Positions 9,546-17,639 are shown, numbered from the stretch's first letter. The stretch is DNA of 64,000 bases from an uncultured Alphaproteobacteria bacterium (GCA_902596985.1 CACJWR010000001.1:1-64000), one strand, 5' to 3'. Translations and numbers: made by a program. Notes: a model not told the origin generated them from the letters alone.

Positions 9546-10583
9546 TTAATTCAAGATCCTTTCACAGTCTGTATCTTTGAGTAAGTTAAGTACTTTTGTT
9601 TGATGTTTGTCACCAAGACTTCTGAACTCTTCACGAATCCATTTTAAACATTTTACTTGATAGGGAAATGTTCTTTGTTCCCACTCACGACCTAAAATTT
9701 CTGCACTCCATTTTTCTTCACCACTATTAAAAGCTTCTTCGTTCTTTAGCATAGTTGGGACATATGTCTTTCCAACTTCACAAAAAATTCTTTTAATGGT
9801 TTCAGGAAGCTTTGAATCACTGATCCAATCTTCGCTATCAGGTTCTAATCCAGAAAGGTCTTCTGTTTTTCCTACCCAAGCCATAGTGCGCATTGAGTTT
9901 TTCTCTATTATAGAACGAGGTGTAGGATCAAATCCTACCAATTGGCTTAATTGTCCAAAGAAAGCAAAATCTGCAGAAGATGGACGGGATCCAAGCAAAA
10001 AGGGGAAGTTAATGAAATGATCCTCTAAAATGCTTATAATTTTTTTGAAACATTGGTCTATAAGAGGCGCTGTTTTTTTGTTCGATCCTACAACCCAAAC
10101 CCTTCCAAGTTGGCGCTGTGCTGTTTTTTCTTTTTTATAACTAAGTTCCTCATTTGTAAGAGTGGAGTTTGCATAAAGGGGTAACAACGTCCCTGCATTG
10201 TCAATGTCCTTGTCATCATGCCATCGGTAATGAAACATAAATTTCGTTCCCCACTCATCACCATAATCTTCAAGCAAATAGTTTAAAAATCTCAAAACTG
10301 GGTTTGAGGGAATAGTGCTGCGGCTCGTGAATTTGCTCTCTAGCTTTCTAATAATAGGGGTTGAGTCAGTAACTGCCGTGATTTTCTTTTCAGAATTTTC
10401 AAATAAGAATGTTGGGTGTAAAACTGGCTTAGGTTTTTCGATATTGTTCCGGTCTAAATATTCGTCTGGCTCTCCCCAGATAATTTTATACGGGATATGC
10501 TTATACCTTAATAAGGCAACCATCTTTCGTGTGTAGGGTGATCCGTTGTTACCAATTAATTTTATGGGTGCTTTGATGATCAT
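9546..10583 (-). CDS. Glutathione S-transferase-like protein, long form
   Basis: A 345-residue protein with an N-terminal thioredoxin-fold GST domain: IKLIGNNGSPYTRKMVALLR holds the likely SPYTRK glutathione site, and VTDSTPIIRKLESKF is the conserved helix after the cis-proline strand. An all-helical C-terminal GST domain follows, with the FLLGSRPSSADFAFFGQL N-capping-box motif near residue 215. It is about 120 residues longer than ordinary GSTs, with an extra C-terminal segment. The start is ATG 10583 behind AAAGGA. It faces the aldolase gene tail to tail. The substrate is unknown. Confidence 0.78.
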   Translation of the reverse strand: MIIKAPIKLIGNNGSPYTRKMVALLRYKHIPYKIIWGEPDEYLDRNNIEKPKPVLHPTFLFENSEKKITAVTDSTPIIRKLESKFTSRSTIPSNPVLRFLNYLLEDYGDEWGTKFMFHYRWHDDKDIDNAGTLLPLYANSTLTNEELSYKKEKTAQRQLGRVWVVGSNKKTAPLIDQCFKKIISILEDHFINFPFLLGSRPSSADFAFFGQLSQLVGFDPTPRSIIEKNSMRTMAWVGKTEDLSGLEPDSEDWISDSKLPETIKRIFCEVGKTYVPTMLKNEEAFNSGEEKWSAEILGREWEQRTFPYQVKCLKWIREEFRSLGDKHQTKVLNLLKDTDCERILN

Positions 10584-10621
10584 AAAATTTTTCCTTTGTG
10601 TAAAATATGTATCTTACTAAC

Positions 10622-12703
10622 CTAATTTTGGTGAAATAAATTTATGTTAGCTTTTTCAATTTTTTGATTGAGATTAGAATACCGTAAATTTAAAAAAACT
10701 TTTTTAAGTGCTTCTCGTAATACTCTTTTGCTCCCAATTAAGCAGACATTTTGCTTCCCTCTTGTGATTGCCGTATATATCAATTTCCTTGTAAGCATTA
10801 TGCGATGATCATCCACTATTGGCATCACAACGTTTGGGTATTCAGAGCCTTGACTCTTATGAACCGTTATAGCATACGCTAAATCTAAATAATCTATTTT
10901 ATTGTTATGAAAGAGTTTCATTTCTCCATCAAACTCCACTCTAATATTTTTTCCAACTTTATTTACAACGTAACCAATATCGCCATTTCTAACATCAACA
11001 TCATAATCATTTTGTGTACATATCACCTTATCCCCTGCACAAAATTGTATTTCTTTTTCACCCTCCATTTTTGAAAAAACCTTTTCACCATTAGGGTTAT
11101 ATTTTTTTTGCATAATTGAATTTAAATTTATAAGACCACTTGAATAACGGCGCATTGGGGAAAGAATTTGTGTTTTGTCAAAATCTATACTGCCGTTTTT
11201 ATTCCCGGTAAAAAAATCAACTACTTCAATAATTTTTTCGACAACTTGACCCTTGTCAACTTCTACAAATGAAAAGCCTGAGCTAGAAAAATCTGAAGAG
11301 AATTCTATTAACTCGCCTTTATTTATTGCTCTAGCTACTTTTGGGATCACGCTATCACTGCCTTGTCGAAATTGCTTTGATAATCTGCTAACAACAATTT
11401 TTTTTGATCTTATTAAATCTAAAAATGGTTGCCCTGCACCGACAGGAGGTAGTTGGTCAACGTCTCCAATTAAAATAAGTTGTGACCCTAAAGGTAGCAT
11501 TTTGACCAAATCATTGAATAAATTTATATCGATCATGGAGGATTCATCCACAATCAAAGTATCAAACGCAATATCTTTAGCTGATGAATCTATCATCGCT
11601 TTTAGCATGTGAATTGTCGAAGGTTGAAATTTTTTTAATGCTTGATTTTCTGCTATTCGTTTTGCCGCTCGTCCCGTGGGCGCACAGATACGAATTGTCT
11701 TTCTAAAGCCGTTGACTAAAACTTGAGCGAGGCCTTCTATAATTCTTGTTTTACCTGTTCCTGGGCCACCAGTAATAATCGAAACTCCTGATTCTAATGA
11801 ATTTTGTATTGCTTGCACTTGTTCTTCTGACAAAGGATTAGTAGCATTTTTGTTAGCCGAAAACTGCTTGCCCTTTATTGGTTTGAAATTATCTTTTATC
11901 AAACAGATCTGTTGAGCAATATCGTTGTCTCGTTCACATGCTTCTATGGTTTCTAAAAAATTTTTATCTTGCACTTTAAAATTATTAAATAAATGCTCAT
12001 GGCTGTTAATAGCCGTTTGAATTGTTTCAATGTCATTTTTTGTTATTTCTTGAGTTCTCAGTAAAACCCTCTCTAAAGGCCCACAGGTATTGCCACGTTC
12101 GGCTTCACTTTGCATCAGTGCATGTCTCGTAGCGGCAACTATTTTTTGATCTAAAGAAACTTCAATTCCAAAAATGGAAATAATACTCTCTATCTTATCA
12201 AAGCTGAGTCTAGGAATTCTTTGAAGCAACATATATGGATCTTTATGTATTTCAGCAAAAAACTTATTCCCAAACTCTTCTTTAACAAATTTCTTTTGTG
12301 TATATGAAAAGCCAATTTGTGAAAATAATATTTCAAACCCTGAATTTTCATAATCTAGATCCCATCCTCCTAATAAAGCTTCGGAAAGTTTCTTTGACGT
12401 TTTTTCTTCAAGTATGTTTACATTGCGCTCATGTAAATACTTGATAACTGTCATCCCAATATTCTGCGCTATGGTATTAGCATTCTTTGGTCCAATACCC
12501 CGAAAGTTTTTATTCGACAAATATTTTTTCAGCCCCTCTATTGGTTCTTCTTTTAAAATTATTTGAGTTCCCAAGGGCACGTCATCTTTATTCAAAGGCA
12601 CAAAATAAAAACCATCACGAGAGGTTGCAGTGTTTTCTGCTACAACGCTCTCACAATTTAAAGGCTCTGGATTACTATCAAAATAGCTTATTACAGCAAT
12701 CAA
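10622..12703 (-). CDS. RecD2-like superfamily 1 DNA helicase
   Basis: The 693-residue protein matches RecD2-type 5'-3' helicases, which act outside RecBCD. After an N-terminal domain with a helix-hairpin-helix-like FRGIGPKNANTIAQ (near residue 70), it has Walker A GGPGTGKT (312-319), the DESS Walker B, motif III GDVDQLPPVGAG, and the C-terminal TVHKSQGSEYPNVV motif of the second RecA-like lobe. The first available start is TTG 12703, with TGGAGTAGG just upstream; no ATG fits before the upstream in-frame stop. It is transcribed away from the cyclase gene. The likely role is DNA repair or replication-fork processing. Confidence 0.85.
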   Translation of the reverse strand: MIAVISYFDSNPEPLNCESVVAENTATSRDGFYFVPLNKDDVPLGTQIILKEEPIEGLKKYLSNKNFRGIGPKNANTIAQNIGMTVIKYLHERNVNILEEKTSKKLSEALLGGWDLDYENSGFEILFSQIGFSYTQKKFVKEEFGNKFFAEIHKDPYMLLQRIPRLSFDKIESIISIFGIEVSLDQKIVAATRHALMQSEAERGNTCGPLERVLLRTQEITKNDIETIQTAINSHEHLFNNFKVQDKNFLETIEACERDNDIAQQICLIKDNFKPIKGKQFSANKNATNPLSEEQVQAIQNSLESGVSIITGGPGTGKTRIIEGLAQVLVNGFRKTIRICAPTGRAAKRIAENQALKKFQPSTIHMLKAMIDSSAKDIAFDTLIVDESSMIDINLFNDLVKMLPLGSQLILIGDVDQLPPVGAGQPFLDLIRSKKIVVSRLSKQFRQGSDSVIPKVARAINKGELIEFSSDFSSSGFSFVEVDKGQVVEKIIEVVDFFTGNKNGSIDFDKTQILSPMRRYSSGLINLNSIMQKKYNPNGEKVFSKMEGEKEIQFCAGDKVICTQNDYDVDVRNGDIGYVVNKVGKNIRVEFDGEMKLFHNNKIDYLDLAYAITVHKSQGSEYPNVVMPIVDDHRIMLTRKLIYTAITRGKQNVCLIGSKRVLREALKKVFLNLRYSNLNQKIEKANINLFHQN

Positions 12704-12802
12704 TGCGCCTACTCCATTTTTGTTAATAATTTTGCTACTTAGAACCGCTTACCAGACAAATTTACTATACACAAATTAGCCATTTGCGATATATTTGATT
12801 AA

Positions 12803-12830
12803 TAGTTCTTTATATAAACTTCTTTGAGAG
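12803..12830 (+). promoter_or_regulatory. Leader motif TAGTTC-N7-AAACT before the cyclase
   Basis: TAGTTC (12803-12808), seven bases, then AAACT (12816-12820) and GAGAG (12826-12830). It has the same layout as the elements before the genes at 15956, 21054 and 31094. The second arm starts 22 bases before the proposed ATT start at 12838, matching the 20-22 bases seen in the other three. Only four base pairs (AGTT/AACT) can form here, so it is the weakest member of the set. Confidence 0.4.
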
Positions 12831-12837
12831 CAAAATC

Positions 12838-14703
12838 ATTAACACCATAAATAGAAAAATAGCAGTTATTTTTGCTACCGACGTCGTTGGTTATAGCAAG
12901 CATATGGAAAAAAATGAGAATGAGTCAGTAAAAACTCTTCGAGCGTGTGAAAATATTCTTAAAGATCTGTTTAAAAAATATGAAGGGCGTCTATTTAATT
13001 CTGGTGGCGACTCTTTCTTTGCCGAATTCCCTAGTGCAGTATCAGCTGTTGAATGCGCATCTGAATTCCAAGGACGTCTAAGAGAATTTTACTCTCAGAA
13101 TAATCTTCCAATTAAGTTGCAATTTCGAGTTGGAATACATATGGGTGACGTAATAAAAGAGAAGCGAAATCTTCTTGGAGATGGCGTTAATATTGCAGCG
13201 AGACTAGAGGCCTTGGCTCAACCTTCAGGAGTAACGATTTCCAAGTCAATATTTGATTTAGTTAAAGGAAAAGTAAATTTATCCTTCAATGATCTTGGTT
13301 TACAAAAAGTCAAAGAAAATGAATTTCACGCCTATGATATTCTTTTGAGTAAATCGCAAAAACGAACTCTAAGAACATCTTCAAATCCGATTCTACGAAA
13401 TTTAGGTATTGTAGCCTCTGTATTCGCAGTAGTAGTTATTGGAATTATTTTTTATCTCCAATCAGATACAAAACCAGTAAGCAAAATTCAAATGATGCCA
13501 ACGGATAAACCCTCAGTTTTGGTCATTCCATTTGAAAATCAAACTGGGAAATCTGATAATGACTTCATAGGATTTGGAATAACAAGTAATATTATCTCTA
13601 CCTTATCAATTAATGACTCAATATTGGTATCTTCCTCTAGCACTGGTAAATATGTTCAAGAGAAAAATTATTCTGATAGCGAGATATTAGAAAACTATGG
13701 CATTCAATATCTTTTAAGAGGAGATGTTCAGGGTGCTGAAGGAGCCTATCGCGTTTCCTTACAAATGACTGATCTCAAAAAGAGTGAGGTTGTATGGTCA
13801 AAACTTTTTGACTTTAAGGAGTTAAAGGAACTTTTTCCTGTTCAAGAAAAGATAAGTATAGCCATTTTGGAGCAGATGAGAGTTAAGACAAGCGGATCAC
13901 AGTTAACCCAGAAAAATTATTTCACTAACCCAGAAGCGTATAGACATTTTCTCAATGCATGGGCTGCTTTTGACCTTAAAACGGTGGAGGGAAGTGAAAA
14001 AGCCGAAAAGCTATGGAAAAAGGCCATAGAGCTAGATCCAAACCACCGACGATTAAATTTTATGATGGCATGGGTTCATTGGAGAAAAGTCACTATGAGA
14101 ATATCTGATGATCCCAAAAGAGATATGGAAAAAGCCTATTCCATTGCATTAAATACAATTAATGAGTTTCCTGATTGGGCAACGCCTAAAACTTTAGCAG
14201 GCATGATCGAATTATTTTTAAAAAAGTATGACGAAGCATGTAGTAGAATACCCACATTGATAAAGGAAGTAAAAGATCTTTCAGATTTAGCCACAGCCAA
14301 TATAGTTATTCACTCCTGTGGTAATCTAGGAGAAGCAATAGAAAACTATGAAAAAATAATGTTGTCGAATCCCCACCATGCGGCATGGATATTTTATATG
14401 TACAATCACGCTTTAATTGAAAATAAACAATATGAGAAATCTGAGAGCTTCGCTCTTGCGAAATTAAATGAAAAGCATAATTGGAGTGGGGTTGACCAAA
14501 CATTATATTTGCAGCTCGCTTATCTGTATGAGTTGAAGGGAAGTAAGAAGAAAGCAAAAAAAATGTTCGAGCTACATAAAGCCATCGACGGAAAGGGTAA
14601 AACAGGTGAAATTATTCATAAAGAATATATTACTGCGCGCGATAAAACATATCTTAACGAGTTAATATCTGCCCTCAAACCTTATGGGCTAACGGAAAAA
14701 TAA
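12838..14703 (+). CDS. Class III adenylate/guanylate cyclase with TolB-like and TPR regions
   Basis: The N-terminal class III cyclase domain has both metal aspartates (FATDVVGYS, D15; SGGDSFFAEF, D58), and LLGDGVNIAARLE supplies the purine-binding aspartate (115) and the transition-state Asn118 and Arg122. A membrane segment follows near residues 185-207, then a TolB/FlgO-like domain (PSVLVIPFENQTGKSDNDF) and TPR-like helices. The first ATG (12904) would delete D15 and the first beta strand. The same frame stays open upstream with no ATG, GTG or TTG. I therefore propose ATT 12838, which has GAGAG seven bases before it; ATC 12835 or ATA 12847 are alternatives. It probably makes cAMP, with the C-terminal part as sensor or scaffold. 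Confidence 0.75.
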   Translation: MNTINRKIAVIFATDVVGYSKHMEKNENESVKTLRACENILKDLFKKYEGRLFNSGGDSFFAEFPSAVSAVECASEFQGRLREFYSQNNLPIKLQFRVGIHMGDVIKEKRNLLGDGVNIAARLEALAQPSGVTISKSIFDLVKGKVNLSFNDLGLQKVKENEFHAYDILLSKSQKRTLRTSSNPILRNLGIVASVFAVVVIGIIFYLQSDTKPVSKIQMMPTDKPSVLVIPFENQTGKSDNDFIGFGITSNIISTLSINDSILVSSSSTGKYVQEKNYSDSEILENYGIQYLLRGDVQGAEGAYRVSLQMTDLKKSEVVWSKLFDFKELKELFPVQEKISIAILEQMRVKTSGSQLTQKNYFTNPEAYRHFLNAWAAFDLKTVEGSEKAEKLWKKAIELDPNHRRLNFMMAWVHWRKVTMRISDDPKRDMEKAYSIALNTINEFPDWATPKTLAGMIELFLKKYDEACSRIPTLIKEVKDLSDLATANIVIHSCGNLGEAIENYEKIMLSNPHHAAWIFYMYNHALIENKQYEKSESFALAKLNEKHNWSGVDQTLYLQLAYLYELKGSKKKAKKMFELHKAIDGKGKTGEIIHKEYITARDKTYLNELISALKPYGLTEK

Positions 14704-14727
14704 AAAACAATTTTTACAAGCATACAT

Positions 14728-14757
14728 CTTGTAATTTTTTTTTCAGTACCCATCTAT
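14728..14757 (+). promoter_or_regulatory. Heat-shock (RpoH, sigma-32) promoter for hsp20
   Basis: CTTGTAA (14728-14734) and CCCATCTAT (14749-14757), 14 bases apart, fit the RpoH consensus CTTGAAA-N13-15-CCCATNT closely. The site lies 61 bases before the Hsp20 start codon. Transcription would begin near 14763-14766, just at the leader hairpins. Confidence 0.72.
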
Positions 14758-14762
14758 ATAAT

Positions 14763-14817
14763 GTGGACGCCTAATAGGGTCTACTCACATAAATCTTGCT
14801 TAATAAAGGAGATAATA
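14763..14817 (+). promoter_or_regulatory. ROSE-like RNA thermometer in the hsp20 leader
   Basis: Two hairpins fill the leader. The first (14763-14784) pairs GTGGAC with GTCTAC, then CC with GG after a bulged G, closing a TAATA loop. The second pairs CTTGCTT (14795-14801) with the ribosome-binding site AAGGAG (14806-14811) across an AATA loop, leaving one unpaired G opposite the Shine-Dalgarno bases. A (U/C)UGCU anti-SD strand with a bulged G is the hallmark of ROSE elements, which block translation of small heat-shock genes until heated. The structure was folded by eye only. Confidence 0.62.
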
Positions 14818-15264
14818 ATGAATAGTTTAAGCACACTAAGAAGTGCCTTACAGGCATTTGACACTAATACCTCACCCTTTGCCGTTGGCTTTGATAAGAC
14901 GTTTGATCGCCTTTGGGACTACGCAGAACACCAGAGTTACACTAATGTAGGATTTCCCCATTATAACATCGTACAACACGATGACTATAAGTACACAATT
15001 GAAATGGCATTAGCCGGCTACAGTAAATCTGATATAGACGTTGAACTAGCGGACGGCGTTTTGACAATCAAATCAATGAAAACAGTTGAAGAAAGCGATA
15101 ATAAAGTCTATCGGGGTATCGCTTCCAGAAATTTTACTCGTAAATTCACTTTAGCCGACGACATAATCGTTAAAGACGGGGCTTTAAAAGACGGAATGCT
15201 CTCAATAGAATTAGAGAGAGTAGTTCCAGAAGAAAAGAAGCCACGTCTTATAAAAATTAAATAA
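14818..15264 (+). CDS. Small heat-shock protein, Hsp20/IbpA type
   Basis: A 148-residue alpha-crystallin-domain chaperone that holds unfolding proteins in the cytoplasm. The N-terminus MNSLSTLRSALQAFD and the FDRLWDYAE stretch are like IbpA. The core runs from YNIVQHDDYKYTIEMALAGY to GALKDGMLSIELER, and ends in the PRLIKIK tail with the I-x-I oligomerisation motif. The frame extends upstream to 14761, but ATG 14818 has a perfect AAGGAG seven bases before it and matches the family N-terminus. An RpoH-like promoter and a ROSE-like leader precede it, and a hairpin terminator follows. Confidence 0.92.
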   Translation: MNSLSTLRSALQAFDTNTSPFAVGFDKTFDRLWDYAEHQSYTNVGFPHYNIVQHDDYKYTIEMALAGYSKSDIDVELADGVLTIKSMKTVEESDNKVYRGIASRNFTRKFTLADDIIVKDGALKDGMLSIELERVVPEEKKPRLIKIK

Positions 15265-15272
15265 AATTAATA

Positions 15273-15296
15273 GGGAGGGGGTAACAGCCCTCTCCC
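15273..15296. terminator. GC-rich hairpin between hsp20 and hemG
   Basis: GGGAGGGGG and CCCTCTCCC pair over nine positions (one G-U) around a short loop. The hairpin lies in the convergent gap between the hsp20 stop and the hemG-like stop. The following T run is short (CTTTTAAA), so termination may be partial. It can serve either strand. Confidence 0.6.
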
Positions 15297-15306
15297 ACTT
15301 TTAAAG

Positions 15307-15825
15307 TTATAAAACTTCCTTCGCAAAATTTGCAACTTTGTTCCAGTCAGTAAACTCATACGTCTGGCTTGTATCTGTTGGACCTTTTGTTATAAGCATA
15401 ATAAATCGAATAATTAGGCGATCTAAAAACCTGTAACTAGGATAGTCAATCCTTCCTGCAAAAACTGCTAATTTATCCGGTTGCCACCCCGATAATTCTA
15501 AGAATTTTTTCATATAGGGATTAGTATTTGGTTGGTTTTTTTCCTTTTTTCTAGCAACAACATTTACTGTGAAAAACGCAGTGGATTTTTTTTGTAGCTC
15601 ATCTCTGTTTTCTTTAACAAACTCATAAACTAGCGGATTATGTTTTCCATATCTAATGCTGGCTCCAATCACTATTTTTGAGTATTGAGCCAAATCAATC
15701 TCGGGAGCGTTTTCTATTCCACATAGAGTTATTTCCGATTTCCTCTTTGAGAATTCAATTATTCTGTCACAAATCCTTTTTGTTTGCCCATCTGTAGTGG
15801 AATATATAATGAGTATTTTTTTCAT
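15307..15825 (-). CDS. hemG: HemG-type protoporphyrinogen IX dehydrogenase
   Basis: A 172-residue long-chain flavodoxin-fold protein. KKILIIYSTTDGQTKRICDRI is the FMN phosphate loop, and IVIGASIRYGKHNPLVYEFV is the signature of HemG. The inserted loop with SYRFLDRLIIRFIMLITKG is the membrane-contacting region typical of the quinone-dependent enzyme. It would oxidise protoporphyrinogen IX to protoporphyrin IX late in haem synthesis and pass electrons to the respiratory quinone. It is alone on the minus strand, converging on hsp20. Confidence 0.85.
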   Translation of the reverse strand: MKKILIIYSTTDGQTKRICDRIIEFSKRKSEITLCGIENAPEIDLAQYSKIVIGASIRYGKHNPLVYEFVKENRDELQKKSTAFFTVNVVARKKEKNQPNTNPYMKKFLELSGWQPDKLAVFAGRIDYPSYRFLDRLIIRFIMLITKGPTDTSQTYEFTDWNKVANFAKEVL

Positions 15826-15912
15826 ATTCTGAAGCCAGTACTTTCCTTAACCATCGTATCATCTTATTACAAATACTTAACTAAAAATTCTTATATATTT
15901 TATATCTTAACG

Positions 15913-15949
15913 TGCTATGATAGTTCTAATTTTGAACTAAAAAAGGGGG
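15913..15949 (+). promoter_or_regulatory. Extended -10 box and leader motif TAGTTC-N7-GAACT
   Basis: TGCTATGAT (15913-15921) is a good extended -10 box. Overlapping its last base is TAGTTC, then seven bases, then GAACT (15934-15938), followed by AAAAAAGGGGG, which includes the ribosome-binding site of the gene at 15956. The arms AGTTC/GAACT can pair. A near-identical element precedes 31094, and closely similar ones precede 21054 and 12838. Confidence 0.55.
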
Positions 15950-15955
15950 TAAAAA

Positions 15956-16576
15956 ATGAAAATTATATCAGTACGAGAAATGAGTCCTTCAGCGGGCAAA
16001 GAGGCTCTCATGGAAGAAAGAATAAGACGTGCATCAGGAGTTATGGCGAGACATGGTGCAGTATCTAGAATATTCAAGATTGGTGGTGGAGCAGGTGCAG
16101 GAAATTATTTTTTAATGAACCTTTTCAATAGCTTCTCTGATGCTGCTACTTGTTTTCAGAAATATTCTGCGGATCCGGAGCTAGAAAAATTATTTGCGGA
16201 GAGAGCGTTAAATCCAGCGGGAGAAATAATGGGGCCTGAATTATATAGGTCTGTCTACGGAGATCCACCTGCGACACCCGCTACAATACTAGTTAATCGT
16301 GTTTATCATGTTCCCAGAGGAAAACAGCAAGACATAATTGCTTTAGCCCCAGAGTTGGATACGTTAATGAAAAAAGTCGACGTTTCAATTGGAGTTGTTG
16401 TACCGGTCATAGCTTCTGACCATGAAATGATGGCTGTAACGTATAGATTTTCTTCAATCGATCACTGGGGTAAATCTCTTGATGAGATGGTAGAGAATAA
16501 GGATTTCCAAAATTTAATCACAAAGGCAAATGAAATTGGAACTCTGAAAATGACTCGAATTATGAATTTGATGTAA
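15956..16576 (+). CDS. Hypothetical protein, probable tandem dimeric alpha/beta-barrel domains
   Basis: I do not recognise this 206-residue protein by name. It appears to be two similar halves. Each has an opening beta strand (MKIISVREMSPSAGKE and TILVNRVYHVPRGKQQ), a helix, and a later strand-helix unit (NLFNSFSDAATCFQKY and YRFSSIDHWGKSLDEM). That pattern fits the ferredoxin-like ABM/NIPSNAP fold, which often binds small molecules. No signal peptide or membrane segment is seen. The start is firm: ATG 15956 follows GGGGG. A strong terminator follows at 16604, so it is a single-gene unit. Confidence 0.7.
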   Translation: MKIISVREMSPSAGKEALMEERIRRASGVMARHGAVSRIFKIGGGAGAGNYFLMNLFNSFSDAATCFQKYSADPELEKLFAERALNPAGEIMGPELYRSVYGDPPATPATILVNRVYHVPRGKQQDIIALAPELDTLMKKVDVSIGVVVPVIASDHEMMAVTYRFSSIDHWGKSLDEMVENKDFQNLITKANEIGTLKMTRIMNLM

Positions 16577-16603
16577 CTGCAAGCAATGACTTTTAACCAT
16601 TAT

Positions 16604-16636
16604 GGGCGCCTTTTTATTTTGGGCGCCCTTTTTTTT
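16604..16636 (+). terminator. Intrinsic terminator
   Basis: GGGCGCC (16604-16610) pairs with GGCGCCC (16622-16628) across a T-rich loop, and is followed by eight T residues. This is a textbook rho-independent terminator for the gene at 15956. Confidence 0.85.
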
Positions 16637-17138
16637 CATATTTGTTAGTTCCTTTATGCGATAATGCCCGTAGCAGATAATTTTTACTGATAGGCAAATA
16701 ATTAGCAGTTTATTTATGTTATTATTCTTCCCAACTTTAGGGATTTTGTCCGAATTAAGGCCTTGTCCTTAAAAGTTGGGCGATTATAGGACATATGGAT
16801 ATCTGAGGTATTAAATACTTTCCTTCTACACACGCGGATGCAATTATAAGAGTTGCTTTATCGATTCCTCCTTGGCCCATTCCGCGGGTATTAAGGCAAA
16901 TTTCCAAAAAATAAAGCTTAAAAGATCTCTATCTCATTTTAAAAAGAGATAAAATTTAAGGCTAAATAGCTTAGATATATCTCCCTTGTGGGAGAGCTTG
17001 GTAGATATTTTGAAATTGTCTAGCCCCACAATTATTCTCTCCAGGCTTTAATTGTAACAAAAATTCTTATAATATAATCAATCAAGAAAATTAATTATAA
17101 AGATGCTTTAAAATTCGACAGCTTCACCAGTCTATTTA
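16637..17138. other. Gene-free stretch rich in inverted repeats
   Basis: About 500 bases with no convincing coding frame. It holds a series of inverted repeats: 16730-16780 (listed separately), CGCGGA/TCCGCG (16833-16838 with 16881-16886) enclosing GCAA/TTGC (16840-16856), TATCTC/GAGATA (16930-16951), TCTCCC-TTGT-GGGAGA (16980-16995) and ACAATTA/TAATTGT (17028-17055). Between the arms of the second lies TTCCTCCTTGG, which resembles an anti-Shine-Dalgarno sequence. I see no tRNA, SRP RNA, tmRNA or RNase P hallmark. One or more unannotated structured RNAs is the best guess; strand is unknown. Confidence 0.45.
16730..16780 (+). ncRNA. Candidate structured RNA with a three-way junction
   Basis: CCCAACTTT (16730-16738) pairs perfectly with AAAGTTGGG (16772-16780). 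Inside are two short hairpins: GGA-TTTTG-TCC and TTAAGG-CCTTGT-CCTTAA (16755-16772, perfect arms). The result is a compact three-way junction like a riboswitch or small RNA. I cannot match it to a known family. The fold was read by eye, and because the arms are palindromic the minus strand would fold similarly. Confidence 0.35.
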
Positions 17139-17166
17139 TTGAACTTAAAAAAAGTGACGTTACTAT
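17139..17166 (+). promoter_or_regulatory. Possible sigma-70 promoter
   Basis: TTGAAC (17139-17144) and TACTAT (17161-17166) with a 16-base spacer lie 33 bases before the start codon at 17199. The match is moderate. Confidence 0.4.
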
Positions 17167-17198
17167 TAAGATACAACTTAAATTAAGGGGGTATCAAA

Positions 17199-17633
17199 AT
17201 GACTGAATTTGAAATTTATAGTTTACAATCAAGTAGTTTTATCAATAACGCAATGTTCCAAGTGGGAGTAATCATAGCAGTTTTTATAGCCTTTAGACTT
17301 GCTAGAGTTACTAATGAAATGGGAGCAGGAATAGCAATGAAAGGACTCGCTACTCTTTTTGGTTTGGGTGTGGTCTATTTCAATTTAGATATGGGTGCAT
17401 GGCGAGTAGATATTTTTCAAATTACGGCGGCAAGACTTGCTGAATTAAGGGACTCGGGTGTCGAAATTACTCAGGGCTCAGCTAATTGGCTTGCGCAATC
17501 CGGCATAAGTGCGACAGATTTCCCAACACACAACTTATTTGCAGATGTAGGTAATGTTATATTTTCCTTAGTTATTTTAGCTATTATTTTACTTGTTATT
17601 TGGGGTCCAAAAATGAAATCTTCATCAGACTAG
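17199..17633 (+). CDS. Hypothetical small membrane protein
   Basis: A 144-residue protein I cannot name. It has three hydrophobic segments, roughly residues 19-37 (FQVGVIIAVFIAFRLA), 46-62 (MKGLATLFGLGVVYF) and 116-136 (VIFSLVILAIILLVIWG). A longer polar loop between the last two (about residues 68-112) probably faces the periplasm. The start follows AAGGGGGTATCAAA, a strong ribosome-binding site, and a small palindrome CTTAA-A-TTAAG sits just before that site. It is monocistronic, with a possible promoter before it and a terminator after it. Confidence 0.7.
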   Translation: MTEFEIYSLQSSSFINNAMFQVGVIIAVFIAFRLARVTNEMGAGIAMKGLATLFGLGVVYFNLDMGAWRVDIFQITAARLAELRDSGVEITQGSANWLAQSGISATDFPTHNLFADVGNVIFSLVILAIILLVIWGPKMKSSSD

Positions 17634-17639
17634 CTAATT

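Noticed and set aside
12904-14703. Annotating the cyclase from its first ATG
   Set aside because: This would remove the first beta strand and a catalytic aspartate that are encoded intact just upstream.
16755-16880. A 41-codon minus-strand frame starting MGQGGIDKATLIIASA inside the structured gap
   Set aside because: It reads surprisingly protein-like but is short, matches no family I know, has stops close on both sides, and coincides with perfect palindromes better explained as RNA structure.
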